NCBI RefSeq assembly: GCF_010015445.1
Contig: NC_053112.1
Span: 32,085,583-32,149,582, forward strand
Source of the DNA: Perca fluviatilis
Taxonomy: Eukaryota > Chordata > Actinopteri > Perciformes > Percidae
DNA: 64,000 bases
Direction: 5' to 3'
The stretch's first letter is position 1, and each line of letters opens with the position of its first letter. Below are positions 29,038 through 38,604 of this stretch, one piece after another. Under the pieces are notes generated by a model, which made no database searches, was not told the DNA's origin, and saw only the letters and a list, made by a program, of their open reading frames with translations. A program made the position numbers and the translations under genes.

Positions 29038-29200
29038 TGGGTGAAGCCCTGCTGCCCTGGCCTCTGCTTACCTAATGAGACCCCATGCCCGTGATTTCTC
29101 AGCGTGCTGCGGCTCGCCAGACCACTCCTGCGCCACCCAGGGAAAAGAAGAAGAAGACGAGGAGGAGAAGGAGGAGGAGGGGGCAATGAATCCAAACGGA

Positions 29201-29215
29201 CCCCCCCCCCCCCCC
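29201..29215. repeat. Poly-C run
   Basis: About 15 C residues following a purine-rich GGAGGA stretch. Confidence 0.95.
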
Positions 29216-29302
29216 TTCGCTCCCTCCCATATCATTTGCATGTGCAGAATCAGGAATGATATCCACAGAGAGGCAGTCAGGACTGAGAGCTGGAGAAAAG
29301 AG

Positions 29303-29312
29303 AAGAAAGAAA

Positions 29313-29368
<56 letters not shown>
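29303..29368. repeat. (AAAG)n microsatellite
   Basis: About 16 AAAG units, with purine-rich DNA on the left. It is a homopurine tract capable of triplex formation. Confidence 0.97.
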
Positions 29369-29902
29369 GTAGGCAGGAAAGAGGTGTGCTCTCTGACCAC
29401 GAGTACCCCCAGAATTGGGTCAGCTTTTTCTCTCTTCATCTTCAGGAAAAGTGAAAGAAATGATAAATGAAATTAGCCACCAAAGAGTTCCCGTCTTCTG
29501 AAAAGCGATGAGGGTGGGGGTGGCAGGTGAAGTAATAGGGAAGACAAAAAAAAAAAAAAATAGGCAAAAGAGAAAAAAGCACAGAGGTAGGGGCGGAGGG
29601 ACTGAGGGAATTTTTTTGAATGGAATCCAATGGCAGGTCCTGATGGTGAGGAGAGGAGAGAGTGGAGAGCCCCAGTGTCTGCAGCTCCAAAAGAGGATGT
29701 GATGAGACTGCATGGCTAATGAAGCAGCGCTCCTCTCTGGCTCCACAGAGAGCCCAGCCTTTTCTTATTCCCATTCATCATTAATTCAACAACGTTGATA
29801 ATTTCATTAGGTTTTTTTTTCCAGCGCATTTTCCAGGGCCTTTATCAATAAATGATGGGCAATGGACCAGGGGCTGCCCCTGCTTAGCTAAACACACACT
29901 TT

Positions 29903-29938
<36 letters not shown>

Positions 29939-30261
29939 CCTTTTTTTTTTTAGTTTTTCCTTCTCTTTCATACCAGCAAATATGAATTAGTACAGAATAA
30001 AAAAAAAACTGTAAAAGTTGGGGGACCTTGCCCCAAATGCAGTATAAGCTGCAAGCTGCTGTTAAGAGCTGTCTTTTTCACTTGACATGGATGTCAAGTG
30101 TGACAGCTCTTCTATTGGCCTTTTTAATCAAGACATTTTGACATGTAACAGAAGGAAAAGCACAGGTGAAAATGAATGATGGCTGAATTCCATTTAGCTG
30201 CTTCCGTTTCTGGGTCCTGGTATTGTGCATGCTTGATTACTGTCACGACTTACTGGGACAC
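29369..30261. other. Anonymous DNA
   Basis: Contains a (CT)n run at 29906-29934 and short A/T runs. 29760-29890 has complex AT-rich motifs (CATCATTAATTCAAC, TTTCATTAGG) that could be conserved noncoding sequence. No gene seen. Confidence 0.4.
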
Positions 30262-30265
30262 TTAA

Positions 30266-31257
30266 AGTGCTCATATTATGCTCATCTTCAGGTTCATAAT
30301 TGTATTTAGAGGTTATACCAGAACAGGTTTACATGGTTTAATTTTCAAAAAACACCATATTTTTGTCCTACTGCACATTGCTGTAGCTCCTCTTTTCACC
30401 CTGTGTGTTGAGCTCTCTGTTTTAGCTACAGAGTGAGGCATCACACTTCTATTCCATCTTTGTTGGGAGTCGCACATGTGCAGTAGCTAGGTAAGGACAA
30501 CCAGCCAGTCAGAAGCAGAGTATGAGGGCGTGCCACGCTAGCAGCTAGGCGAGCATTATAACGTGTTACAAAGTGACGCACATTCGTCACGGAAGTAAAG
30601 GCTGGACTACAATAGAGCTGTTTGGAGCAGTTTGTGAACAGTGTTTTCTGTAAGTCTCTTTGGGGTGGACTTTGGGCTTTTTCACTTTGTAAACCTATTA
30701 CATGCACAAAAAAGATATATAATACAATAAAGGTAAAGGAAAAAGCCAAAAAGCATAATACAGTATTTTTGTGATTGTTGTGGGCAAAAATCCTTGATTA
30801 TGCGGCACGTTTTCTTAAAAAATGCGATGGAATATGCGGGATATTTATGCAATTTTATGCGATGAAATTGCGGGAACTTGCAAAAACTGCAGTTTGATGA
30901 AAAGAAAAAAAAAGTGATTCCCCCCAACACCCTCCTTTTCGATGATTCGCGTAATTACGTCACTTCATAACGTTCCCATGGCAACAGGGGAAAATGGCTG
31001 CTCTTGTGTGAGGTAAATGCAACATTTTTCAACTTTCTGCTAAGATATATGTGACTTTTTTGCAACGAAAATGCGGGGATTATGAAATCATGCAAGCCCC
31101 GCATATTTTGCGCGAAAATAGGCAATTTATGCGGCGAAAGTGCGCGTATTTGAAAAAATGCGGCTCCCGCATATATATGCAGACTTTGGCTGATTATGCA
31201 TTGAATTATGCGATCGCATAATCACGTTTTTCTGGAGGGACTGATAATATGAGCACT
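30266..31257. mobile_element. TTAA-flanked miniature element (family of 37652-38391), interrupted
   Basis: Inverted ends AGTGCTCATATTATG and, on the right, ATAATATGAGCACT are flanked by TTAA at 30262-30265 and 31258-31261. The left interior (TTCAGGTTCATAATTGTATT, GGTTTACATGGTTTAATTTT, TTTTAGCTACAGAGTGAG) matches the reverse complement of 37652-38391. TTAA duplication is the hallmark of piggyBac-type transposition. An inserted hAT-like element occupies 30761-31243, leaving about 0.5 kb of the host element. Confidence 0.85.
30761..31243. mobile_element. hAT-like element rich in ATGCGG motifs, nested in the TTAA element
   Basis: The termini are CAGT and ACTG (right end CTGGAGGGACTG). The interior is full of GATTATGCGG, TATGCGATCGCATAATC and related motifs recognised from a common teleost family. 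ATAATA occurs on both sides (30755-30760 and 31244-31249), and joining the flanks across one copy restores the expected host sequence GCATAATATGAGC. It has no coding capacity. The hAT assignment is from memory of the family. The 6-bp rather than 8-bp duplication is a reservation. Confidence 0.75.
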
Positions 31258-31654
31258 TTAAATATAACAGAGCCATTGTCATTGTTATTACTAACACCTG
31301 TGCTTTAACTACTATTACAAAATGTCTGCTGTGAAAAAAGCCCATTGTTGTCTACCGGTTGGCTGCATAACAACTCAAAACTCTGCTCATCTCAACAGAA
31401 GTCACTGGGATGAAGTTTCCATATTTTACAGACATATAATTTCAGCATAATTTAGCAATCTATGAAATTCATGATCACTAATTTCATTTGTCTATTGCTG
31501 CCTATTGTTGTTGTTGTTGTTCTTTTTTTTAAATTAACCTATTAAAAGCGGTAAATGCATGATTGCATAAAAAGTGAATGCATGTTCATGTTATCTGGTG
31601 AACAGAAGCATCCCTCTAACTCAAAAACTATTATAAGTGTATCTGCTATATTGT

Positions 31655-31853
31655 TAACCGAAACTGATAGCGATATTTGAGAGTTGAAAAAAATCTAATA
31701 ACGATACATCAGCCGATATTACGTCTTTTTAAACATATAATATACACAATCTTATTAACGGGCGACATATACACTGATACTGATATAGCTGAAATAAGTT
31801 AATATCGGTTAATATATCTGCCTGGTCGATTTATCGGTCTATCTCTAGTACGT
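31655..31853. mobile_element. Degenerate hAT-like fragment (ATCGGTTAATAT type)
   Basis: Contains CAGCCGATATTACGTC, AATATCGGTTAATAT and TCGATTTATCGGTCTATCTC, resembling the right end of a widespread fish element with ATCGGTCG-type ends. Both boundaries are unclear. Confidence 0.45.
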
Positions 31854-31962
31854 AACTTTGCTGATCACCAAGATTACATCAACTGTATAAATTTTGGAGT
31901 GTAGACTTATTTCATGGGTGTGTAATAGTTTGATGATGCATGAAATGTTCATGCAAAAATCA

Positions 31963-31973
<11 letters not shown>

Positions 31974-31995
<22 letters not shown>
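31974..31995. repeat. (TA)n microsatellite
   Basis: About 11 TA units. Confidence 0.95.
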
Positions 31996-31997
<2 letters not shown>

Positions 31998-32420
31998 CTA
32001 TAACAATATAACTATAACAATATAACTCTCATCCAACATTTAACTTTAAAGAGGGTTTTAAACAGGCCAGGATACAGCTAGTTAGTCTTTGTTTTAATTT
32101 GTATCTATATGTGTTACCTTTGTTTCCCATTAACACATTTGTAAAACCAAGGAGAATTTTTAAATCAAAACATTTTTGTTAAAAAAAAAAAGTCTTGAAT
32201 GAATTATTAATTTAATGAATATGCAGCATTGTATCGACTAAAATCTGAGAAAAAGGGAGAGGGTGCCTTCTGGGATCAATTGTCCTGGGATCTAACATAT
32301 GGCACTAGCAGTGACGCAGGGGGCATCTCAGGTAAATAAACCAGTATCTGGCACACTACAGTAGAGCCTGCCTTGGCACGGTTGTAGTGACATAGGGAGC
32401 TTGGCCAGGGTAGGCATGTA

Positions 32421-32421
32421 T

Positions 32422-32502
<81 letters not shown>
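32421..32502. repeat. (CA)n microsatellite
   Basis: CA repeats with one AA interruption near 32466. Confidence 0.97.
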
Positions 32503-32506
<4 letters not shown>

Positions 32507-32990
32507 ATTGGGAGCTCTGAGGGGCTGGATCCAGGGATTACTCTAACCACATTTATTTATTAACTCTCAATTAAGTATGGGTGTCCCAGGGCTTAAAGTG
32601 GCTTAGTGAGCAAGTGGGACCCCAAGCACATTTTGATGACAGTCAAGGCCCCTGATCTCAGTTCACTCCATTTTGCTGATTAAATATAAGCTTTTCATCT
32701 GTGGATACAATGCTATTAATTAAATCATTAGACGAGTGATTCACTTATGAGCAAAGGGAGCAGTGAAAAGAGACTCACACGAGTAGCTCGCTGCAATAAC
32801 TACTGAAATATTCATTATAAAAAAAGATTGCCTAAATTCATTGACAAGGATTACATGTGTAGAGACCCTCTCCCTTCCTTCATTGGGCCAACCCCCTTCA
32901 GCATGGGCACACAGTCCCTTTTTGATCACTAGATAAAAAGATTGAACAAACGCAGGAATCACACACACTAGTATAATGGCCGTGCGCTGC

Positions 32991-32993
<3 letters not shown>

Positions 32994-33088
<95 letters not shown>
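32994..33088. repeat. (CA)n microsatellite
   Basis: CA repeats with one AA interruption near 33024, the same pattern as the array 0.5 kb upstream. The 175-aa minus frame crossing it is spurious. Confidence 0.97.
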
Positions 33089-33089
<1 letters not shown>

Positions 33090-35252
33090 GTTACGATGAG
33101 CCTATTAAGAGTGTTGCATTTTAAACAGTTCTTTAATGAAATATGACCACAGAGTTGTAATAGCTTGCTCGGGGGAAGTAGGATCACTGTAAATGAAATG
33201 GGTAAAACAGAGCTGCGTTTTCTGTTTCCCTGCTGAATTACAAACCAAACATGATGCAAAGTGTCCACATTTTAAGTGCATTCCTAGCTGATTAAGGACC
33301 TGTTCACACACAGATGCATTGCTTAGGAGAAAGATATCTGAAATCCATGCATTTCAAACAAATAATGTGCCGGTTAACACGCACAGGTGGCTGCACTTTT
33401 TCAGCACACAGCACAAGTAGCAAAAAAAGTTGAAAGTAAGGGCACCTATAGTTTAGAATATTTTATCAAAGATATGTGTTACCAAGCTCAAAAATAAGTC
33501 TTCATGCTCACGACTTTACTGAAGGAAGAAGGAGCATAAAGGGTTGAGAAACAAGCCCATAGTGCAAAAGCGCCCCAAATATACACATCAATTGCCTCAA
33601 TAGTTCAAAACTACCACAAAACAGATGTAAAATTACTACTAAATTGCTTTCTGTAAAGAAGATAGTTGACAGTGTATTTTAAGAGAAAAAGGGTCACCCA
33701 TTACAGTAAGTTCACTACAATTAGAATTTTCGTAGAGCCAGCACCTAGTGGCCATTGGATGAACTGCAACTTGGTACTGGCTTTAATATTATGCTTTGTT
33801 TCCAGCCTTCTAAGAATATCAAAACAATACACCTAAAAACATTGAGGATTAGGATCTCATTCCCAACTTGTCAAATAATGACGCTTGGTCAGTGGCTCTA
33901 AGCGTTGGATACCGGCGCAAAAATCTAACTTCAGCGACTGGATGGAACGCACCGGGCATAGCAGCAGCTTGACCGCGGCACTGTAAGATGACGCAGTATT
34001 AAGAGCAACAACTGTATCAAGTAGTATTGAAGACCGAAGACCGTTGGGGGGGCTCATGGGTCAAACACACACTTCACCCAAGAGACCGAGGTTCATGTCC
34101 CAATCTTGTCCCGTATGTCACTGAAACGTACATTTGTAACCCTACCCATGATCTTTTCCTCATTTAATGTCCCGTTCTTGTGCCACATGTCAGTTAAACG
34201 TGCGTTCTGACCCACAGCTTCAAAAAGTGACGACAAGAGTCCCGACCCAGAGTGTCAAAAAGTGAGGGCTACGCTAAAGGAGACTTTTTGCGCCAAAGGC
34301 ACCTTACCAAGCATCGCTTTTTGACACGCTGGGAGTGAGAATGTGTTGGCCTTTTTATATCCCTTTATCAAAGCTTATATATAAAGGGTTGTGTGCATAA
34401 AGCTTCAATTAAACCATGACAATTATTTTACCTTACAATGTGATTTGTATGAATCCCTATGCCTAACATTTAATTATACAACGTAGGTATGATAATGTCC
34501 TAATTTTGTGTTGTTACATATTACATTCATGCTATATTTCCATTACATCTTGAAATCACTCAATAGATGGATTAGGAGTAAACCAACAAGTAATATAAAG
34601 TTATTTGTGCAAGGTGGAGAAAGCGTTTTGTGGGAGGCAGGACTGGCTGATAAAAACAGACAGTTGCAGCACTATGTGAGGTGTAATATGAAACAGACTG
34701 CAGGTTCTTCTTTACTGCAAGACCTCTCACTGAAATGAGCACAAAGGAGTTGGCTTTGATAGATGGACAGGCAGAGTGAAAGAGATACAGAGACGCAATG
34801 GAAAAAATTGGAAGAAGGAAAGAGATAAAGAATTAAAGAGAGAGAGGGAGAAAGGCATGTCTTTCACGAGCCATTGTTCTTGGGAGGCCTGTCGGAGGAG
34901 GCAAGGGCTGTCGAGCAAATAGAGGCAGACTGAACGAGCAGGTGGAGTACAGCGAGACAGATCAGGTCAGAGCTACAGCGCTGCCACCCAAGAAGCTAAA
35001 GGCCAGACAACCAGCATGACAGGGACCACAGCTGTGTGATGCTATGATGGCTGAGCAAATGAAAAGATCCTGACAATACAGTGTGCCTCTCTGTGTTCAC
35101 AGCAAAAAGTATTGCATTTTATGTTCTTGATGGGGAAAAACCAAGTACGACATGTTATTGAGAGAAGAAACCTCATCTAAGTTTACACTTGTCTTTGCCA
35201 GATGCACTCAATAACATGCCTCCTGCTAAAGGGTCAGTTCCCAAAGTATAAG
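33089..35252. other. Anonymous DNA with degenerate repeat
   Basis: No gene recognised. 34030-34335 has the look of a degenerate fish repeat and includes an imperfect inverted repeat (34246-34264 with 34315-34333, CCCAGAGTGTCAAAAAGTG facing CGCTTTTTGACACGCTGGG). Confidence 0.4.
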
Positions 35253-35308
35253 TCCTATAGGGTCTAGCCGTTATAGGATTCCTGGTTTTCACCCAAGTGT
35301 CCCGGGAA
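35253..35308 (+). pseudogene. tRNA-Glu pseudogene (array unit 1)
   Basis: It matches the tRNA-Glu(UUC) copies at 37289 and 38533 through the D arm and anticodon arm (GATTCCTGGTTTTCACCCA). It then jumps from CCCGGG straight to the 3' flank AACTGCAG, losing the T loop and most of the 3' acceptor strand (about 16-18 bases). The D region also has an insertion (TTATAGGATT against TTAGGATT) and acceptor changes (TCCTATA). Without the internal B box it should not be transcribed by RNA polymerase III or fold. It is the first of three head-to-tail units. Confidence 0.85.
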
Positions 35309-35567
35309 CTGCAGATTTAGGATCCCTTGAAAATTAGATGGAACGTGTGAGGGTTTATCAAATAACTGTCACGACATTTTACAAAGAACCTCAAATCTGA
35401 AACTCATGGTGATGCTAAAGGATAAGTCAGAGAATCACCAAAGTCAGTAGGACCATGAATGTCTGCACCCTGAATGTCTGCACTAAATTCCATGCCAGTT
35501 TATCAAACAATTTAACATATTTCCATCCGGGCCAAAGTTCTCAGACCGACAAACATGCCGATATTAA
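35309..35567 (+). repeat. tRNA-Glu array unit 1, spacer repeat (left part)
   Basis: The spacer reads GGATCCCTTGAAAATTAGAT, ACTCATGGTGATGCTAAAGG, CCATGAATGTCTGCAC and CCAAAGTTCTCAGACCGAC. It is shared with the spacers after the other two tRNA-Glu copies and resembles a very common teleost interspersed repeat. It is interrupted at a TTAA by the element at 35568-37259, and its last bases (CATTCCTAGAGCTT) resume at about 37264. Confidence 0.85.
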
Positions 35568-37259
35568 AGGAATATTTCACCGCTGGAAAGCTGAATATAT
35601 CTTTAAATTGGGTCACTTATGTAGTAGAAATGTGAAAAAAAAAATTGAAATTGGTGCCTTCTAGGCCGAGAAAAGCCAGAAAATGTGTTTTGGTCTTATA
35701 TGGATGAAAAACACCAAATCCCAGAATGCACCTGCTTCTTTGCTTTGAGTCCTACTCCCAAGCGACCCTAACGCTTGACAGACCGACAGAGGCATTCAAC
35801 TCAACTCAAGCGGTTTTATTGTCATTTCAACCATATACACGAAACAACGTTTCATCGTGACTCAAGTGGTGTTACACATTTAACATATATAAAAGACCAT
35901 TATATAAAAAACGACATACCGAAACAGGCTACATTTAGTACACACACTTTATAGGCTCCGTAGAAGTTCAGCTAACGCATACTAGCATTAGCGCTGGGCT
36001 GGTAAACACCGAACATAAACACAGCCGTGAATTAGTGTGTAATGTAGAATGATCGGCATTTAACAGTCACAAACTCCACCAGCAGTTAGCAGTTAAAGGG
36101 ATACAAATCACCACATTTCTGCGCCAGTTTACGTGGTAACACAGCCCACCTCTTTTACCCGGGAATCTAGCCGGGAGGGCTAGCAGGCCTGGTAGCTGGA
36201 CAGTCCGGTACACTATTCAGGCAGGTTTCCACAACAAAAACACCGCAGTCTCAGAACTCCGACGTTGGGAGTGTCGTTGAAGTTGGATGTAGTCCAGTTT
36301 GTGGTCTAAATGAGCGGACACTTGCAAGCAGGATCCGTGAAAGTTCAGCTAACACATACTAGCATTGGTGTAGCTAAACACAGAGTATAAACACAGCCGT
36401 GAATTAGCGTGGAATGTCGAATGGTCGGCATTTAACAGTCACAAGCTCCACCAGTAGTTAGCAGTAGCTAGTTGGATTTTATTTCTACACCAGTCCGTTT
36501 AACACAGCCCACCTCCACGGGCCGGCGAGAGCAGCCTGGTAGCTGGATAGTCCCGGTTCCGGTACACTGTTGTTCAGGCATGTTTCCACAACAACAAAAA
36601 CACAGCAGTCACTGAACTCACGTTCGGGGATTTTCGTTGAAGGAGGATGTAGTCCAGCTTGTTGTTTAATGAGCAGACACTTGCAAGCAGGATGGCTGGG
36701 ACAGGTGGACAGCTAGCGTTAGCTTTCCACCTAGCCGATGAGGATGTCCCCTAGCCGGCTAGCGGCATTGAGCGGACACCGCTGGTCTCCGTGCAGGCGA
36801 CGCTCATGAGTGCCGAGTATTGCGTCTGTAATAACGTTTCATATTCTCCGATCTGTACCGATGAATCGCGCGGGTAAACACGTCCGGTAGTTTGAATGCA
36901 GATAATTGTTGTAAATGTTTTCTGCTGAAAACCGAAAGCCTGTTTAGCGAAGATTCAAGATGGCTGACAGTCGTTTTATTCGAATACTCCGGCCAGACTC
37001 GGCAGTCCAACCCCCTGTGGGCGTGTTGAAAACATACGGGAAGTAGATCCTACTACTGGCTGTAGTCCTTTGCCTCTGGCCTAAAATCTTCCGATGACGC
37101 AAAAATCGTCATTTTACGTCATCGGAAGATTTTTTCCAGGCCCCAAATGCAGAGATCTCTCGTCTCAGGGGGACATGAGGGAGGGAAGCACGGTCATTCA
37201 GAAATACTATCGGGTTTCTACTGATACAAAGCTGAATGCTAAATCGGTGAAGTATCCCT
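35568..37259. mobile_element. 1.69-kb TTAA-flanked element with internal tandem units
   Basis: Inverted ends AGGAATATTTCACCG and CGGTGAAGTATCCCT are flanked by TTAA (35564-35567 and 37260-37263). The spacer of tRNA unit 1 continues directly across the insertion. Inside, two tandem units of about 0.36-0.38 kb repeat: AGTTCAGCTAACGCATACTA at 35965 returns at 36342 with one change, and TTGCAAGCAGGAT at 36322 returns at 36681. Both contain CAGCCGTGAATTAG and GGCATTTAACAGTCACAA. No transposase frame was found. The TTAA target suggests piggyBac-like mobilisation. Confidence 0.8.
37083..37133. repeat. Perfect 17-bp inverted repeat (hairpin)
   Basis: AAAATCTTCCGATGACG at 37083-37099 is exactly reverse-complementary to CGTCATCGGAAGATTTT at 37117-37133, with a 17-base loop. 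It lies near the right end of the TTAA-flanked element. Confidence 0.95.
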
Positions 37260-37288
37260 TTAACATTCCTAGAGCTTGACACAACCAG

Positions 37289-37360
37289 TCCCATATGGTC
37301 TAGTGGTTAGGATTCCTGGTTTTCACCCAGGTGGCCCGGGTTCAACTCCAGGTATGGGAA
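37289..37360 (+). tRNA. tRNA-Glu(UUC), array unit 2
   Basis: A 72-base cloverleaf sequence. The acceptor TCCCATA pairs with TATGGGA and is followed by discriminator A. The anticodon stem is CCTGG/CCAGG with loop TTTTCAC and anticodon TTC at 37322-37324. The D arm contains GGTCTAGTGGTTAGGA (A box), and the T loop TTCAACT lies in a B box GGTTCAACTCC. The T stem has one G-A mismatch (CCGGG against CCAGG), so function may be reduced. A TTTT at 37367-37370 could terminate RNA polymerase III. It lies immediately after the end of array unit 1. Confidence 0.88.
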
Positions 37361-37651
37361 GTGCAGTTTTAGGATCCCTTGAAAATTAGATTAGATTTAG
37401 ATGTGGGTTTATCCTCTGCGGACCATGAATGTCTGCACAAAATTACGTGCCAGTTCATCAAATAATTTAAGATATTTCCATCCGGCCCAAAGTTCTCAGA
37501 CTGATATTGACATTTTACCCAGAACCTCAAATCTAAAACTTATGGTGATGCTAAAGGATAAGTCAAAGAATCATCGAAGTCAGCAGGCTTTATCCTCTGC
37601 GGAACATGAATATCTGCACTAAATTCCATGCCAGTTCATCAAATAATTTAA
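37361..37651 (+). repeat. tRNA-Glu array unit 2, spacer repeat (left part)
   Basis: The same spacer family as units 1 and 3, here with an internal duplication. The block CTCTGCGG(A)ACATGAATRTCTGCAC followed by TTCATCAAATAATTTA occurs twice (about 37417-37471 and 37595-37650). The second occurrence is cut at TTAA by the element at 37652-38391, and the spacer resumes AGATATTTCCATCTGGGCC after it. Confidence 0.8.
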
Positions 37652-38391
37652 AGTGCCCATATTATGAAAACAAATCACTTTTTCTAGGATTTGGGGTGTT
37701 ATTTTGTGTCTTTGGTGCTTCCACACACATACAAACTTTGAAAAAAATCCATCCATGCTGTTTTGAGTGAGATACGGTTTCTGAATGTGTCCTGCCTTCG
37801 GTCTCAGGGTGAGCTGTTCAAAATCTGCACGGCTTTCTACGTCACAAGCCGAAACGAGCTGGCTAACCGCAACCGTTAGTATGCTAGCGTTAGCATGCTA
37901 ACGTTAGCGTGCTAGCGTTAGCATGCTAGCATGCTACTTCATTCTCAATAGCAAAGCACTGCTACAACACACACAAGTTCACTATAATCTACAAAATAAC
38001 TACTTACATGTGCGCCCTCGTTTAGAAGAAGTCTCCCAGCTAATCCTGCCTTGTAACTGACCGAAGTTGGATAAACAACCTTTCTTTTACTGTCTATGGA
38101 GCTAGCTAGCTGACATGATCTACATCTGAGCTACTGCGCATGTGCGATGGCAATCAAAGATAGTACAGAAGAAGAAGAAGAAGAAGAAGAAGAAGAAGAA
38201 GAAGAAGAAAAGAGGTCTCACTCTGTAGCTAAAACAGAGACCAGGTGAAAAGAGGATCTGCAGCAGTGAGAGAGAGCTGTGCAGTACAACAAAAAAATAT
38301 GGTGTCTTTTGAAAATTAAACCATGTAAACCTATTCTGGTACAACCTTAAAATACAATTATGAACCTGAAAATGAGCATAATATGGGCGCT
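37652..38391. mobile_element. TTAA-flanked miniature element, 740 bp
   Basis: Inverted ends AGTGCCCATATTATG and CATAATATGGGCGCT (one mismatch) are flanked by TTAA at 37648-37651 and 38392-38395. Removing the element restores AAATAATTTAAGATATTTCC, the intact spacer sequence seen elsewhere in the array. It is the same family as 30266-31257 in opposite orientation. It contains a palindromic GCTAGCGTTAGC/GCTAACGTTAGC block at about 37880-37935 and a (GAA)14 microsatellite. There is no coding capacity. Confidence 0.9.
38167..38209. repeat. (GAA)14 microsatellite
   Basis: Trinucleotide GAA run inside the 740-bp TTAA element. Homopurine, triplex-capable. Confidence 0.95.
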
Positions 38392-38532
38392 TTAAGATAT
38401 TTCCATCTGGGCCAAAGTTCTCAGATCGACTAACAGGCCGATCTTGACATTCCTAAAGCTACGCTGTTTGCAAACATTTAACATGTCTTTCAAGAAGAAA
38501 AAAAAATCCTTTTATTTAAAAAAAAAAAACAG

Positions 38533-38604
38533 TCCCATATGGTCTAGCGGTTAGGATTCCTGGTTTTCACCCAGGCGACCTGGGTTCAACTCCCGGTATG
38601 GGAA
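38533..38604 (+). tRNA. tRNA-Glu(UUC), array unit 3
   Basis: The cleanest copy. Acceptor TCCCATA/TATGGGA plus discriminator A, D arm GGTCTAGCGGTTAGGA, anticodon stem CCTGG/CCAGG with anticodon TTC at 38566-38568, and T stem CTGGG/CCCGG (one G-U pair) around loop TTCAACT. All five T-stem pairs are satisfied. A and B boxes look intact, and TTTT at 38611-38614 is a plausible RNA polymerase III terminator. It is nuclear-type and preceded by an A-rich stretch. It should read GAA codons, and GAG by wobble. Confidence 0.95.
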
